DNA of 64,000 nt from Terebella lapidaria (lineage: Eukaryota > Annelida > Polychaeta > Terebellida > Terebellidae): assembly GCA_949152475.1 (NCBI GenBank), contig OX424564.1, positions 744,001 through 808,000 of the forward strand, read 5' to 3'. Positions 45,081-56,643 of the stretch are shown here, piece by piece. The position numbers and the translations under genes were made by a program. The notes under the pieces were generated by a model. The model was not told where the DNA came from. It saw only the letters and a list, made by a program, of their open reading frames with translations, and ran no database searches. The number at the start of each line of letters is the position of its first letter. Position 1 is the first letter of the stretch.

Positions 45081-46832
45081 CTTCCCAATTATTTCATTCC
45101 TCCTGAAAAGGAAAAGATAAATAAATGAAATAACCAACTGCCATACAAGATAATGATCACGAAATTGTATTAATTACATACAACATTTGATACAATGTGT
45201 TAAGAAATGAAAAATTAAACATAAGTTATTGACAGATATCTTTTCCAACAATTGATTACATTATGATAACAATAATGTCAACTTCTCACAGTGTTATTTA
45301 TCATTAGCGGGAAATATCATTCGAAAGGTAAAACTAGTCTGATACTGAAAATATCAACAAATTAATAAACCATTGCTGCAATGAAAACAATGTTGAATGA
45401 AAACATCATCCATGACTTCTAGTGTTAGCCACTAGGTATTGTTGCCTTCATTAACACATTCCAAATTTTGGTAAAATTACAGCATACCTGATACATCAAA
45501 TCATGATTTCTGTTGTCAGTGCTTGTGGAGCATTAGTGTTTAACCATCTGCGGACAAGCACCCACACGCCAGACTGATGCTTGTTTTCACCTGCACAAAT
45601 CTGTACAAAACAAAGGTATCACACATAAATTATCACTTATTTATAACACAATCCATTTGGTTGGGCACACATGGTCGTTGACATTTTCATTACTTATTAG
45701 CACAACATAATTATGTATTTCACTCCTATGCACGAATTAAAAACAATGTATTTCCAATCTCCTTTTCAGTTTACACTGCCTCAACAGTGACCATCAATTT
45801 ATTATTATCCAAATTCTATTGCTAAAGATAATGAAAACAATTATAATACAACGAAACGCTACCTTCCAGAATCAGCATGATGTGATGATCCATTTTATTC
45901 ATTTCATTGTCGAATACAGATGAGAAAATGAATCTGATGATGTTGAAGACTTCCATTCATGATAAACAGCTTCGGTGTGGTCTGTTCTGTGAACGACTGG
46001 GTTTACACTTGACTTGGCTCCAATTACTGTACCATTCACTCAGGTGCACTATAATTCCAGATCATCAGATGCCTGTATGTACAGAAAAATCATGGGCTAT
46101 ACTCATGCATGCATCATATCAATTACCAACGCTTGGAATATCAAGTTAATGTTGAATAAATGCAACTACAACCATGCGCGTGTACGTTATGACAGTATAC
46201 GGCCCAAGTGGGCCTAAAGTTTGCACACAAGTTTTGAACAAATGCCTGATACTGCCGCAGTGACTGTATTTTGTGTATTTATTATTCCATCTGTAGGAAA
46301 TAGCTACCATAACTCACTGTCATACTTGTAGTGATAGTTTGCTGAAGGAAAATAAGCACTGAATTCGAGTTTGTTTTCTCTGGATCTGAAACCGGAAGTG
46401 GGGTTTTGTATGGAGAGACTTTAGGGCAATCAGTATTTTTCATTGTATTTTTGTTGTCCAAGTGTTGCAAACGCAGAATTTACGTGAAATATGATGCACC
46501 AACACTTAATTTTCACCAATAGAATATTTATTGGACAATAATTTATCAATAAACAACGCCTGCAGTGAAAATCATACACCCCAAAACGCTGGAATGAAGA
46601 CGCTAGTGCTGTTCCATACAATTGCACTCGATCTGTGTTTTGGTGCAACCTGACCAATTCGAATCATAACGTAACGATATTTACTCTTAAAAAGAGTTTG
46701 AATGATGGACATATCATGTTATAATAGCTTCCTAATACCTTTTGATGCATATATGTGTCAAATATTGAAGAAACAGTTAATTGAATGCATGATGCTCTCT
46801 TCATGGAAGCTGCCATTTTTAAGCTAAATATT
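45081..46832 (-). other. Upstream region of the transposase gene, copy A
   Basis: No conserved frame. On the minus strand an acceptor-like 'cttttcag' lies about 30 bp before the start codon, and possible 5' UTR exon material is at about 45490-45600 (flanked by AG and GT). Remaining sequence is AT-rich. The promoter is expected here or at the CCAAT-bearing palindrome beyond it. Confidence 0.45.
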
Positions 46833-46926
46833 CAGCCAATCATTGAGCCCTGTTGAGCAACTGCCAGCCAATCATTGAGCGCCGTTGAGCAGGACTGAAC
46901 GCTCAACAGGGCTCAATGATTGGCTG
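46833..46926. promoter_or_regulatory. 26-bp perfect palindrome with CCAAT motifs near the right end, copy A
   Basis: CAGCCAATCATTGAGC plus ten more bases (46833-46858) is the exact inverse of 46901-46926. A near copy of the left arm lies between them (46865-46890). Each arm carries a CCAAT box. The structure lies 37 bp from the right end of the element, upstream of the minus-strand gene, so it may be promoter, transposase-binding subterminal repeat, or both. Confidence 0.6.
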
Positions 46927-46935
46927 GTTGAGCAG

Positions 46936-46963
46936 AGGATATGTACTTGGAGGTGCAACTGCC
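46936..46963 (-). repeat. Right terminal inverted repeat of the transposon
   Basis: On the plus strand it ends GTACTTGGAGGTGCAACTGCC. This is strikingly like 5S box C, GTACTTGGATGGGTGACCGCC, which is what stands directly before the insertion point in the target. Confidence 0.65.
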
Positions 46964-46970
46964 TGGGACC
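46964..46970 (+). other. 7-bp junction between transposon copies A and B, TGGGACC
   Basis: Exactly seven bases separate the right end of copy A from the left end of copy B. The same seven lie between B and C (56637-56643). TGGGA is shared with the 5S target site. Confidence 0.7.
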
Positions 46971-49900
46971 GGCGAATGACCCCCCAAAGTCCTTATCCTG
47001 GTTGAGGACGATCACTATTAACAGGTGGCGCCAGGGGCGAAAGGAATCAGAGAAATTGTGTGTTCTTTCATGATCAAATTTTGAGAGTTGTGGATGTGAT
47101 TTATGAACTTAGTTTGTTGGAATCATATTATATGTGTCTTTTTTTCAAGTATGCTTTCAAGCTATTTCGTATGCATTCTGCGACTTAAAATAGTATATAA
47201 TATTTGCTGTTCAGTGCATATTCAAGTATATTTTCCCGATCGAATTAACTACATTCGATATGTTTGCCTCTATAGTGCAGGAGTAAGAAACTAACATATT
47301 ATCATAGCATGTGTGAATGTGTTTCTGAATAAAATGCAATGCATTCATAATTGTTTATTTGTTTCCATGAAAATCACTGTAATATCTATATTGCAATCCG
47401 GTAATATCATCATGAACTGAACTGAATTGCACATTCACAACAATTGGCTAAAAAAGGTCAACTAAAATAAACAAATCAAGAGAATGGTGTAAAATGATAA
47501 ATGTCAATAATTAACAATATAATATGTAAATAAAATAAAATGGTATGTAAACACAAACTAACCTCTCCAGTTCAAGGTAAAGAGATTCAAAGTATACCAG
47601 CAGAATCGGACAAAATACTCAACAATTATAAGTAAATGGTATGTAAACACAAGATTCAAAGTATACCGGTACAATCGGACAAATTAATCATCAATTATAA
47701 GTGAATGGTATGTAAACACAAATCAAGTTCTCTTGACATTAACCGCAAAGTATCCCTGATAATACACATCTTTTCATGTACATTGTATAACACGTGAATA
47801 TATCTGAAAGAATACTTTTGACATAATCTCAAAACAAATTGATATAATTTCACATTTGATATATATTCTCATATCCATCAATTTGACATGAGAGCTAAAT
47901 GCATTATATCAGTATACAAAATAATTCAACCGCAAAGGTTACAAACTGATCAATGCATGTTTACTTTTATGCCTCATGTGACAACTACATGCAATTTATA
48001 GTGTTATACCATCTACAAACCTATGTTAATGGAAAATTCATTGCACATGAATTAATTTGAACACAAAAACTTCACTAACATATTCTCACCTGATAACATA
48101 TGATCACATGCATTGAAAACTAATTGAAGCTGAAAGTCTTCCACAAAAAGGTCATGAACAAATCCATATGTGTACACATGCACTACATGGACAAAATAAA
48201 TGTGATAGACCATTTCTACTACATGGGTCTCCAAATAGCTCACTGAGCTGTGCATGAAACACTCATTGAATACAAATTACTATTTTCATAGTATCTAGAT
48301 CATTCAAAGAACTATCAAACTGCCTAGATCATTCAAGGAACTGATGAACAAATATGCAAAAATTCATTGAATACAAATGAATTCAACCACCAATGATATT
48401 CCCTTTATCAGACAAAATATATTCGTTTCATAGTGTCATGTTTATCCATAGCACATGTTGGACCAGATGAAGCATGGAACATTGATTGAATACATTGAGT
48501 TTACCACAAAAGTCAGAAACAGACATCTACATGTATACATGTCTTATCCCACAAAATACATGTGATAGATAGTGTCACAACTCTAGAAATATACACATTA
48601 AATTGGTTAAGAACAACACATACAAGTATGGTGACAATGCTAATCAAACACTCTATTCCCCTGTTCCCTTTTGACGACTGAGTTCTGCATCCACGACTTC
48701 CTTGAAATGCTCGTAGCTATTGTAAATGTTTCCGAAGCCAGGCGTAAGAGATCTACCAGTAGTGGGGCAAAAGGTGAAAATTTTCTGATGGCTCCCCTCA
48801 GTTTTTGCTTTTGATGGGGTGTATCGTTTCCTGAGACCTCCACATTTGGCTACTTTGCAGGCAGCACAGGGTTTGGACGACTTGTCCGGAAGCACTCTCT
48901 TCAGTTGAGGGGTTGTAGGGGGCATAGTTGGAACGAAGCATGATCCTCCCTGTGGTGTGATTGCAGGCTGGAACTTGATCGATGGAGCCTGTGGTTGCAA
49001 AGGAACTACCATCATGACTGGAGCACTCGAGGGCAGGGGATTGGTTGATCCTGAAGTGGATGGCTCTGGCTCCTCTACGTCCAGCCTCCGCTTCTCACGC
49101 TGTCTTTTCCCAGCAACATGAGGTATTGTATCATACTGAACCTGAAGACGGTCGGGTGGTGGCAAAACCTGGGGAAGTGTTGGAGCTTCTGCTATTTCCT
49201 CTTGAGAGATGACCTTACGATGCCTCGTCACCTTCGGCAGCACGGTGGCAGTCAGGTTAGCCTTCTTCTCCTCCTTCGCAATAAACATGCTGATGGACTT
49301 AGCATTGATGTTGGGCAAAGGGATACCTAGCTTGCACAGTTTAGGATCATCTTGGACACGGTGGAGAATCCTCTTGTACTGTGCCCGTATGTAAGTTGTG
49401 GCCTTCGAGGGTGACCTGGACATGTTGGCAGGAGGGCGATTGTTCAATATCTTGATAACCAGATAGAGAAGGCGAGACTCTTCGTTGATTTGCGCAGCCT
49501 GAGGATATCTCCTCCACCCAAACTTTGTTTTCTGTGCAGCGCTCTTTTGTGGAGAATCCGGACCAAGGCAGCGACCAAACAAAGTGTAACCCCATTTTGA
49601 TTCATACTGTCGCATGAAATTTTTGCTGGACTTGTCCACATCATGCAGGGCATCTGCAGCAGCAGAAATCTTCTCTCTCAGTGAGGGTGACACGATGTAG
49701 CGGTCAGTGTCATCTGATAGCTCTATGAGCAGGACCGCCAAGTTCTCTACTTCTGAAAATCCAGGCAGATGCAGGTGTCTGGGTGACATCAAAACATCCT
49801 CCAAGGCAGGACTGGTCTCCTCTGTCACATGCTCCAGTGATGTCAAGACAGCATGATCCTGGTTGATGGCATCCAGAGGACTGTCCTGATCTGGTGAGTC

Positions 49901-52900
49901 GCTTGCATCATTAATGTCAACACCTTCATCCTCATCCTCATCCTCTTCATCATCAGGTTCCTCCTGTTCTTGTGACTGTTCTTGATCAACTGTGGTATAA
50001 GCAAAGTATTTCAAATTGTAACATTGTTGTGGCAAACAACAATCCATGATAAGTAATTATCACATGTTTTGCATGATACTCTGAACATGTGACCTCACGT
50101 AGAAGTATTGAATATATATAGCTCTGGCAACGGATGACAAGTATCTAATACCTTTCTCGATGTAGTAGTTGCGGGGACTGAACTGTGTGGACTGGCAAAA
50201 AGCATATTCCACACCAAGGAGCTCCTCCTCATCTGGGTTGTCATAAGACTCAGGGTGTGGCAGGGGGGCAGAGAAGTTTGGCTCGAACAAATGCTCCTTC
50301 CCGAACAACACTTCTGCCTGCTGGTTGAGACGCTGGATCTGACGAGGATCAACGCAGGATGTAACCCTGCCACGACCACCAGCAACTCGTAGCGATTCCA
50401 TCCTCGCATTCCACTGCACAGCGAATGCGATGAGGTACACCTGGAATATACAGTATTTATATATGATAAAACTGAATATTTCACGGAAAATACAGTTATT
50501 TGTACAAAGTGCAAAATTTGCAACAATGTGGTAGATATCTCTGGGAAGTTTTGAATAATTTTGCATTTCTCCCAGTATTCAATACATAATTGTTACTCTG
50601 TCATATTGTCAATTGATATATGTAACAGCTCATAACTTCACTAGTTAACTAGGAATTTTTTGATTTTGATAGTACCTGGAACTGCATAATGCCACATTTT
50701 TTTGATGGAACAGCATTGTACATGTGTGAGTGTAGGCCCTCCAATGAGTTGCTCCCTCTCCGGCACTTGTACTTGTTCAGGATGATGCCATTTAGATTGA
50801 CCTCCTTCGTAGCGATGTACAGGGTAACACCGGGCGGGTCCTAGGAAGAAGATAACTCAGATGTATCCGAGGAAAAATACTTTTGTTGTTGTTTGGTATA
50901 AGGTGTGTTTCTACTGCTGCTTACCTGCATACAACTGAGATGTTTGCATGCTGTGGCCCAGTAAGTATCGACAGCTTCAGGTGATCTGAACAAGGGGATG
51001 CCATCAATGTCCAACCCAGCCGGCCCTTTGAACTCCTCCAGGATAGCTTCAACAGCACTAGCAGTTTCCTGAAAAAACCGCCAATAAATGTTCTTTTTTT
51101 ATTTCAGAATAGATACTTCCAGTCAGCTCATATCACGATAGGAACTGAACTGACCTCGACCCCACGGGTAACACGCCGGACATACGTCTTGACCTGGTAT
51201 GGCTTCAGGAATGTGATCATTTCACCATCTGTGTACTGCGCATACAGTTCCGGTTTCCCCCGACGAACGGCTTCGGTGAGCTGTTGCATGTCTCTGCCAT
51301 TGTAAGCCAGGACAGCTCCTGCCATGGCACTCATGAACAAGCCATACTTGGCATGGGTTTGCTTGATGATGACAGTGTCCCATCGGTGCAACCAATGGCG
51401 GATATCCAATCGAACAACCATGCCTTCCTGGACCCATTCATCGAACAATCCTTCCAAATAGGAGCTCCCCCCATCTCTGAAAAATGCAGAATTATCCCGT
51501 TTCTAAATATAACTTCAAACAAATCAAAAGGAACATACATTTGAAGAAACTCTTCAATCACATTCTACCTGCCATTTACCTGCAACAGTTGCAATCTGTA
51601 TACAGCACTTTTGGGGCACCCTGATTTGCACGCTGAAAGCGGGCAACAAGTCCACGGGCCAAACGCTTGTAGGACTCTTCAGACTCAGACGCCACGACAA
51701 CAGTTGTTAAGAACTGACCCCACTCGTTGAGAACACTTGTGATGTACTGCATCGTACCTTGTCCGTCACCTGAGATTTTCTTTAGGATCTGGAAAAATTA
51801 TAATAGAGTTCTTATGAGTAATTGCGTTAAATAATTTCATTGTTTATAGATCAATCAAAACTTGAAAAAGTAGAATTTAATTGCTTGAAATATTAAACAC
51901 CTGTTTTGTTCCATCTATGCAAAGGATCTCTCCTGTCATGCTGAGAATGGAAGCGCGATAATCTGGGAGCTTCTCCATCTCCATGATCATGTGGGCTCGG
52001 CGTAGCGTACGAGCTGATGGCAATGCAGTCTGGGCAATGGGAGGGGTGTATGTTCCAGCCGGCTTGATGAAGGACAGGATCCCACGCTGAGCGCTGTTGT
52101 TGGCAGTGTGGGCTTCATACAACAAGGTTTGGTAGAGGTCCCGGCGCTCTGTGTACCACTCATCATGGCCCTGCTTTATCAGCCTCTGTACCTTGCTCAT
52201 CGACACTGAATTGACTCTGTCATTCAAAAGAACAACTACGCTCTTGTCCACAGCTCGCTTTCCACACAGGACAACAGGAAACATGTTGCGCACAGCGGGA
52301 GCGAGTATAGACAGAATCTTGGGACTTGTAGCCAACCAGATGTACTGTTGCTGTTCTTTTGCCCAGACGTCTGTGCCATCATCGATGTCGTCTGATGTGT
52401 TGTCTGCAGCCTGTCTCATCTTCATGCATGATGCACATGTGAGGCGTTCTGTTAGTAGTGTGTAATGATATTGAGTTCCACAAACCTGCCTTGCAAACGA
52501 TGCATAGCCTTTCTTGTCCAAGTAACTACCAGAAGGGGCTGGACAGTTTGAGTTGGGACAACGGACCTTGGCCTCCATGACACCAACAGGACGCCAGAAG
52601 AAAACTGGTGTTGTGAAGAACCCCAACATGTTTGGGACTGATCCTCTGATGGTTGAAGGGACTGGAGGGGGATTGAACTCCATTTTTGGCTTGAAGATTT
52701 TCCTTGCCACTGTTTGTCCTTTGCTGTTCTTGTATGGCCTTGCTGGCTGGAATAAACCATATTCCTCACTTTCCTTCAGCCATCTGATGTTGGGTGCAGC
52801 TATGCCTTGTGAATAGGATGGTGGCTCATCCCAAAACTTCTGCCATCCTTCAAGGACCATGGTCCCATCCACACTTGATGACGTGGACGGTTCGACAGTG

Positions 52901-55900
52901 GAGGCAGATCTACAAAAGTTGGATTCACATAAGTATTTATCATATATCTATTCTATGTATTCCTTCATACCCATCCATAGTTTTGTTTAGCCGGATGATA
53001 ATTGAAACATAAAGTATCAACTTGAGTATTTACACTTTAGATAAAAACATTACACCACATGTAGTACACACCCATGGCTTGAATGTTCAATGGCAGGTTC
53101 TCCGCTTGTAACTGTGGCTGGAATGAGATTTCCCAAAGTTGTCAGCTGGGTTGACACTGCCACTTCTGACTCATCCAGGATTCCCTCTATTCATAAAAAA
53201 TACCTCAATGCAATGAACATGTGACACAAAGAATTCAGGCAAAAAAAAAGCAACAAGAGAAATTCAGGCAAAGAATGTAAGATTTGAAATGCTTAAAATG
53301 GTGCATTTCTATTTTTTTTCATAATAAATACATTGTCGAAATATTCAGCAAAATTTAGCAAAAATTCTTTCAGAAAGACATGTCATTGGAGAATTAGCTG
53401 AGGGGCTGAGAATGATCACAGCAAGAATGTGCAGTGTGATGCCTTAAACATGTTTCACCACTCGAGGTCGTGTAAGAGGGGAAGTGCAAGGTCATCAAGA
53501 AATCAAGTATAAGGTGATATTTTGAAGCAGTGATAGGTTATCAAGCACAAGAAAATGAAGCCAATCAGTGCGGGTCCACTATTTCTATCTGTCACTGATA
53601 AGAAATTATATGTAGTTCAATATTCCTGGTGAAGTCAGTTATAAATTTTGACAATAATTTTCCCAAAATACACAAAAAGAAACAGTGATATTATACTGAA
53701 AAAGCAATTATACCATCACCTAAGAAGAACATATATAAGCGCCAGAAAAAGCACCTTATTGACATCAAGTACACACAAACAACAAATATTCTCACCATGA
53801 CATGAATAGTATGTAGTGTGTAGGCTGAGAAAAAAAAGTATTTTATATTTTATCACATGTTATTTCACTATGAATGTTGACATTATTCTTCTCCAAAAAC
53901 CAATTTGAAATCAGTTTGTATGTTAAGTTCATATGCACCTGCAACACTCAGCAGTTCAGCATCCGCAACATATCCAGCATCAATTTCACACTGAGCTGTT
54001 TTCTCTTCCAGCTTCTGTGAATATGGCAAAATAGTCAAAATGTAATATCAATGACATTTGTGCAACCTGTATTTCAGCAATCCTAATGACAAAGTAAGTG
54101 AGAACAAATACCAATTGTATTGATGTTGCTTCTATATTTAGAGCACAGTTTCATATGAGGAGAAAATGATTTCTTTTATTTAGAATATAATTTAGAACCA
54201 ACCAATACAACAATTAAGCTCTCACCTTCAACCTTCTGTCTAGATGAACAGAGACAACAGGGAACTCTTTGACAAGTTCCAATAGAGTCTCCTTCTGCCA
54301 TCTGAGATGATCAATTTTCTCGCCTTTTTGACAGAATTCAGCAAGGAGCCACACTACCCAGCCCACATCATTTTCCAAAAGCCACTTGAAAGTTTGGCCT
54401 GCATATCGTCCAAACGTTATCATGAGCTCTAATTTCCAGAGATCATGTCCCACATTCTTAGCAGCTTTCTCAGCCGTGTTCCTGTTCATCCAAATTGGTT
54501 CAACCAGTATGTTGGGCGCTTTTGCAACATCTTTTGCAGCTTTGGTACTTGTTAGCTTTGCCTCATCAGGTCTGTAGAGTGGAATGACTGGATATCGATG
54601 TTGGTTTTGATGTTGCTCCAGATGCTGCTTCAGAGTAAAAGTTTTATCACAGATATCACATTTGAGGGCTTTGATAGGAGAATGAGTTTTTAAGTGACGA
54701 GTCAGGTTCGACTTTTGGCTGAATGTTTTCTTGCATATACTACACTGGTGCATCTTCCCAATTATTTCATTCCTCCTGAAAAGGAAAAGATAAATAAATG
54801 AAATAACCAACTGCCATACAAGATAATGATCACGAAATTGTATTAATTACATACAACATTTGATACAATGTGTTAAGAAATGAAAAATTAAACATAAGTT
54901 ATTGACAGATATCTTTTCCAACAATTGATTACATTATGATAACAATAATGTCAACTTCTCACAGTGTTATTTATCATTAGCGGGAAATATCATTCGAAAG
55001 GTAAAACTAGTCTGATACTGAAAATATCAACAAATTAATAAACCATTGCTGCAATGAAAACAATGTTGAATGAAAACATCATCCATGACTTCTAGTGTTA
55101 GCCACTAGGTATTGTTGCCTTCATTAACACATTCCAAATTTTGGTAAAATTACAGCATACCTGATACATCAAATCATGATTTCTGTTGTCAGTGCTTGTG
55201 GAGCATTAGTGTTTAACCATCTGCGGACAAGCACCCACACGCCAGACTGATGCTTGTTTTCACCTGCACAAATCTGTACAAAACAAAGGTATCACACATA
55301 AATTATCACTTATTTATAACACAATCCATTTGGTTGGGCACACATGGTCGTTGACATTTTCATTACTTATTAGCACAACATAATTATGTATTTCACTCCT
55401 ATGCACGAATTAAAAACAATGTATTTCCAATCTCCTTTTCAGTTTACACTGCCTCAACAGTGACCATCAATTTATTATTATCCAAATTCTATTGCTAAAG
55501 ATAATGAAAACAATTATAATACAACGAAACGCTACCTTCCAGAATCAGCATGATGTGATGATCCATTTTATTCATTTCATTGTCGAATACAGATGAGAAA
55601 ATGAATCTGATGATGTTGAAGACTTCCATTCATGATAAACAGCTTCGGTGTGGTCTGTTCTGTGAACGACTGGGTTTACACTTGACTTGGCTCCAATTAC
55701 TGTACCATTCACTCAGGTGCACTATAATTCCAGATCATCAGATGCCTGTATGTACAGAAAAATCATGGGCTATACTCATGCATGCATCATATCAATTACC
55801 AACGCTTGGAATATCAAGTTAATGTTGAATAAATGCAACTACAACCATGCGCGTGTACGTTATGACAGTATACGGCCCAAGTGGGCCTAAAGTTTGCACA

Positions 55901-56636
55901 CAAGTTTTGAACAAATGCCTGATACTGCCGCAGTGACTGTATTTTGTGTATTTATTATTCCATCTGTAGGAAATAGCTACCATAACTCACTGTCATACTT
56001 GTAGTGATAGTTTGCTGAAGGAAAATAAGCACTGAATTCGAGTTTGTTTTCTCTGGATCTGAAACCGGAAGTGGGGTTTTGTATGGAGAGACTTTAGGGC
56101 AATCAGTATTTTTCATTGTATTTTTGTTGTCCAAGTGTTGCAAACGCAGAATTTACGTGAAATATGATGCACCAACACTTAATTTTCACCAATAGAATAT
56201 TTATTGGACAATAATTTATCAATAAACAACGCCTGCAGTGAAAATCATACACCCCAAAACGCTGGAATGAAGACGCTAGTGCTGTTCCATACAATTGCAC
56301 TCGATCTGTGTTTTGGTGCAACCTGACCAATTCGAATCATAACGTAACGATATTTACTCTTAAAAAGAGTTTGAATGATGGACATATCATGTTATAATAG
56401 CTTCCTAATACCTTTTGATGCATATATGTGTCAAATATTGAAGAAACAGTTAATTGAATGCATGATGCTCTCTTCATGGAAGCTGCCATTTTTAAGCTAA
56501 ATATTCAGCCAATCATTGAGCCCTGTTGAGCAACTGCCAGCCAATCATTGAGCGCCGTTGAGCAGGACTGAACGCTCAACAGGGCTCAATGATTGGCTGG
56601 TTGAGCAGAGGATATGTACTTGGAGGTGCAACTGCC
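46971..56636. mobile_element. 9,666-bp DNA transposon, copy B
   Basis: Repeats copy A at an offset of 9,673 bp. No difference was seen between the derived frames of A and B or in the stretches compared by eye. Same termini, gene and palindrome (56506-56599). Confidence 0.85.
48653..54753 (-). CDS. DDE-type transposase with zinc fingers, copy B
   Basis: Same ten-exon gene as in copy A: 54226-54753, 53939-54014, 53072-53186, 51901-52909, 51580-51788, 51155-51476, 50925-51068, 50676-50840, 50152-50440 and 48653-49989. Predicted protein of 1,397 aa with the same fingers, Cys-rich domain and catalytic residues. It looks whole. Because copies A and B are identical, their relative activity cannot be told apart. 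Confidence 0.85.
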
Positions 56637-56643
56637 TGGGACC

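Larger units (their letters stand above)
37298..46963. mobile_element. 9,666-bp DNA transposon in a 5S rRNA gene, copy A (Dada-like)
   Basis: Begins GGCGAATGACCCCCC inside 5S copy 23 and ends TGGAGGTGCAACTGCC. The termini are imperfect inverted repeats (about 20 of 28 positions). The element holds one minus-strand ten-exon gene for a DDE-type protein (38980-45080), a 26-bp perfect palindrome near the right end, and otherwise AT-rich non-coding DNA. The known DNA transposon superfamily that targets small multicopy RNA genes with 6-7-bp duplications is Dada. The target, the duplication length and the single large DDE protein fit, so I call it Dada-like by inference. An unrelated DUF6729-type superfamily is the alternative. 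Confidence 0.8.

Noticed and set aside
37298-46963. Interpretation of the 9.67-kb unit as a Polinton or other virus-like element
   Set aside because: No polymerase, capsid, ATPase or integrase is present; the only gene is a zinc-finger DDE-type transposase.
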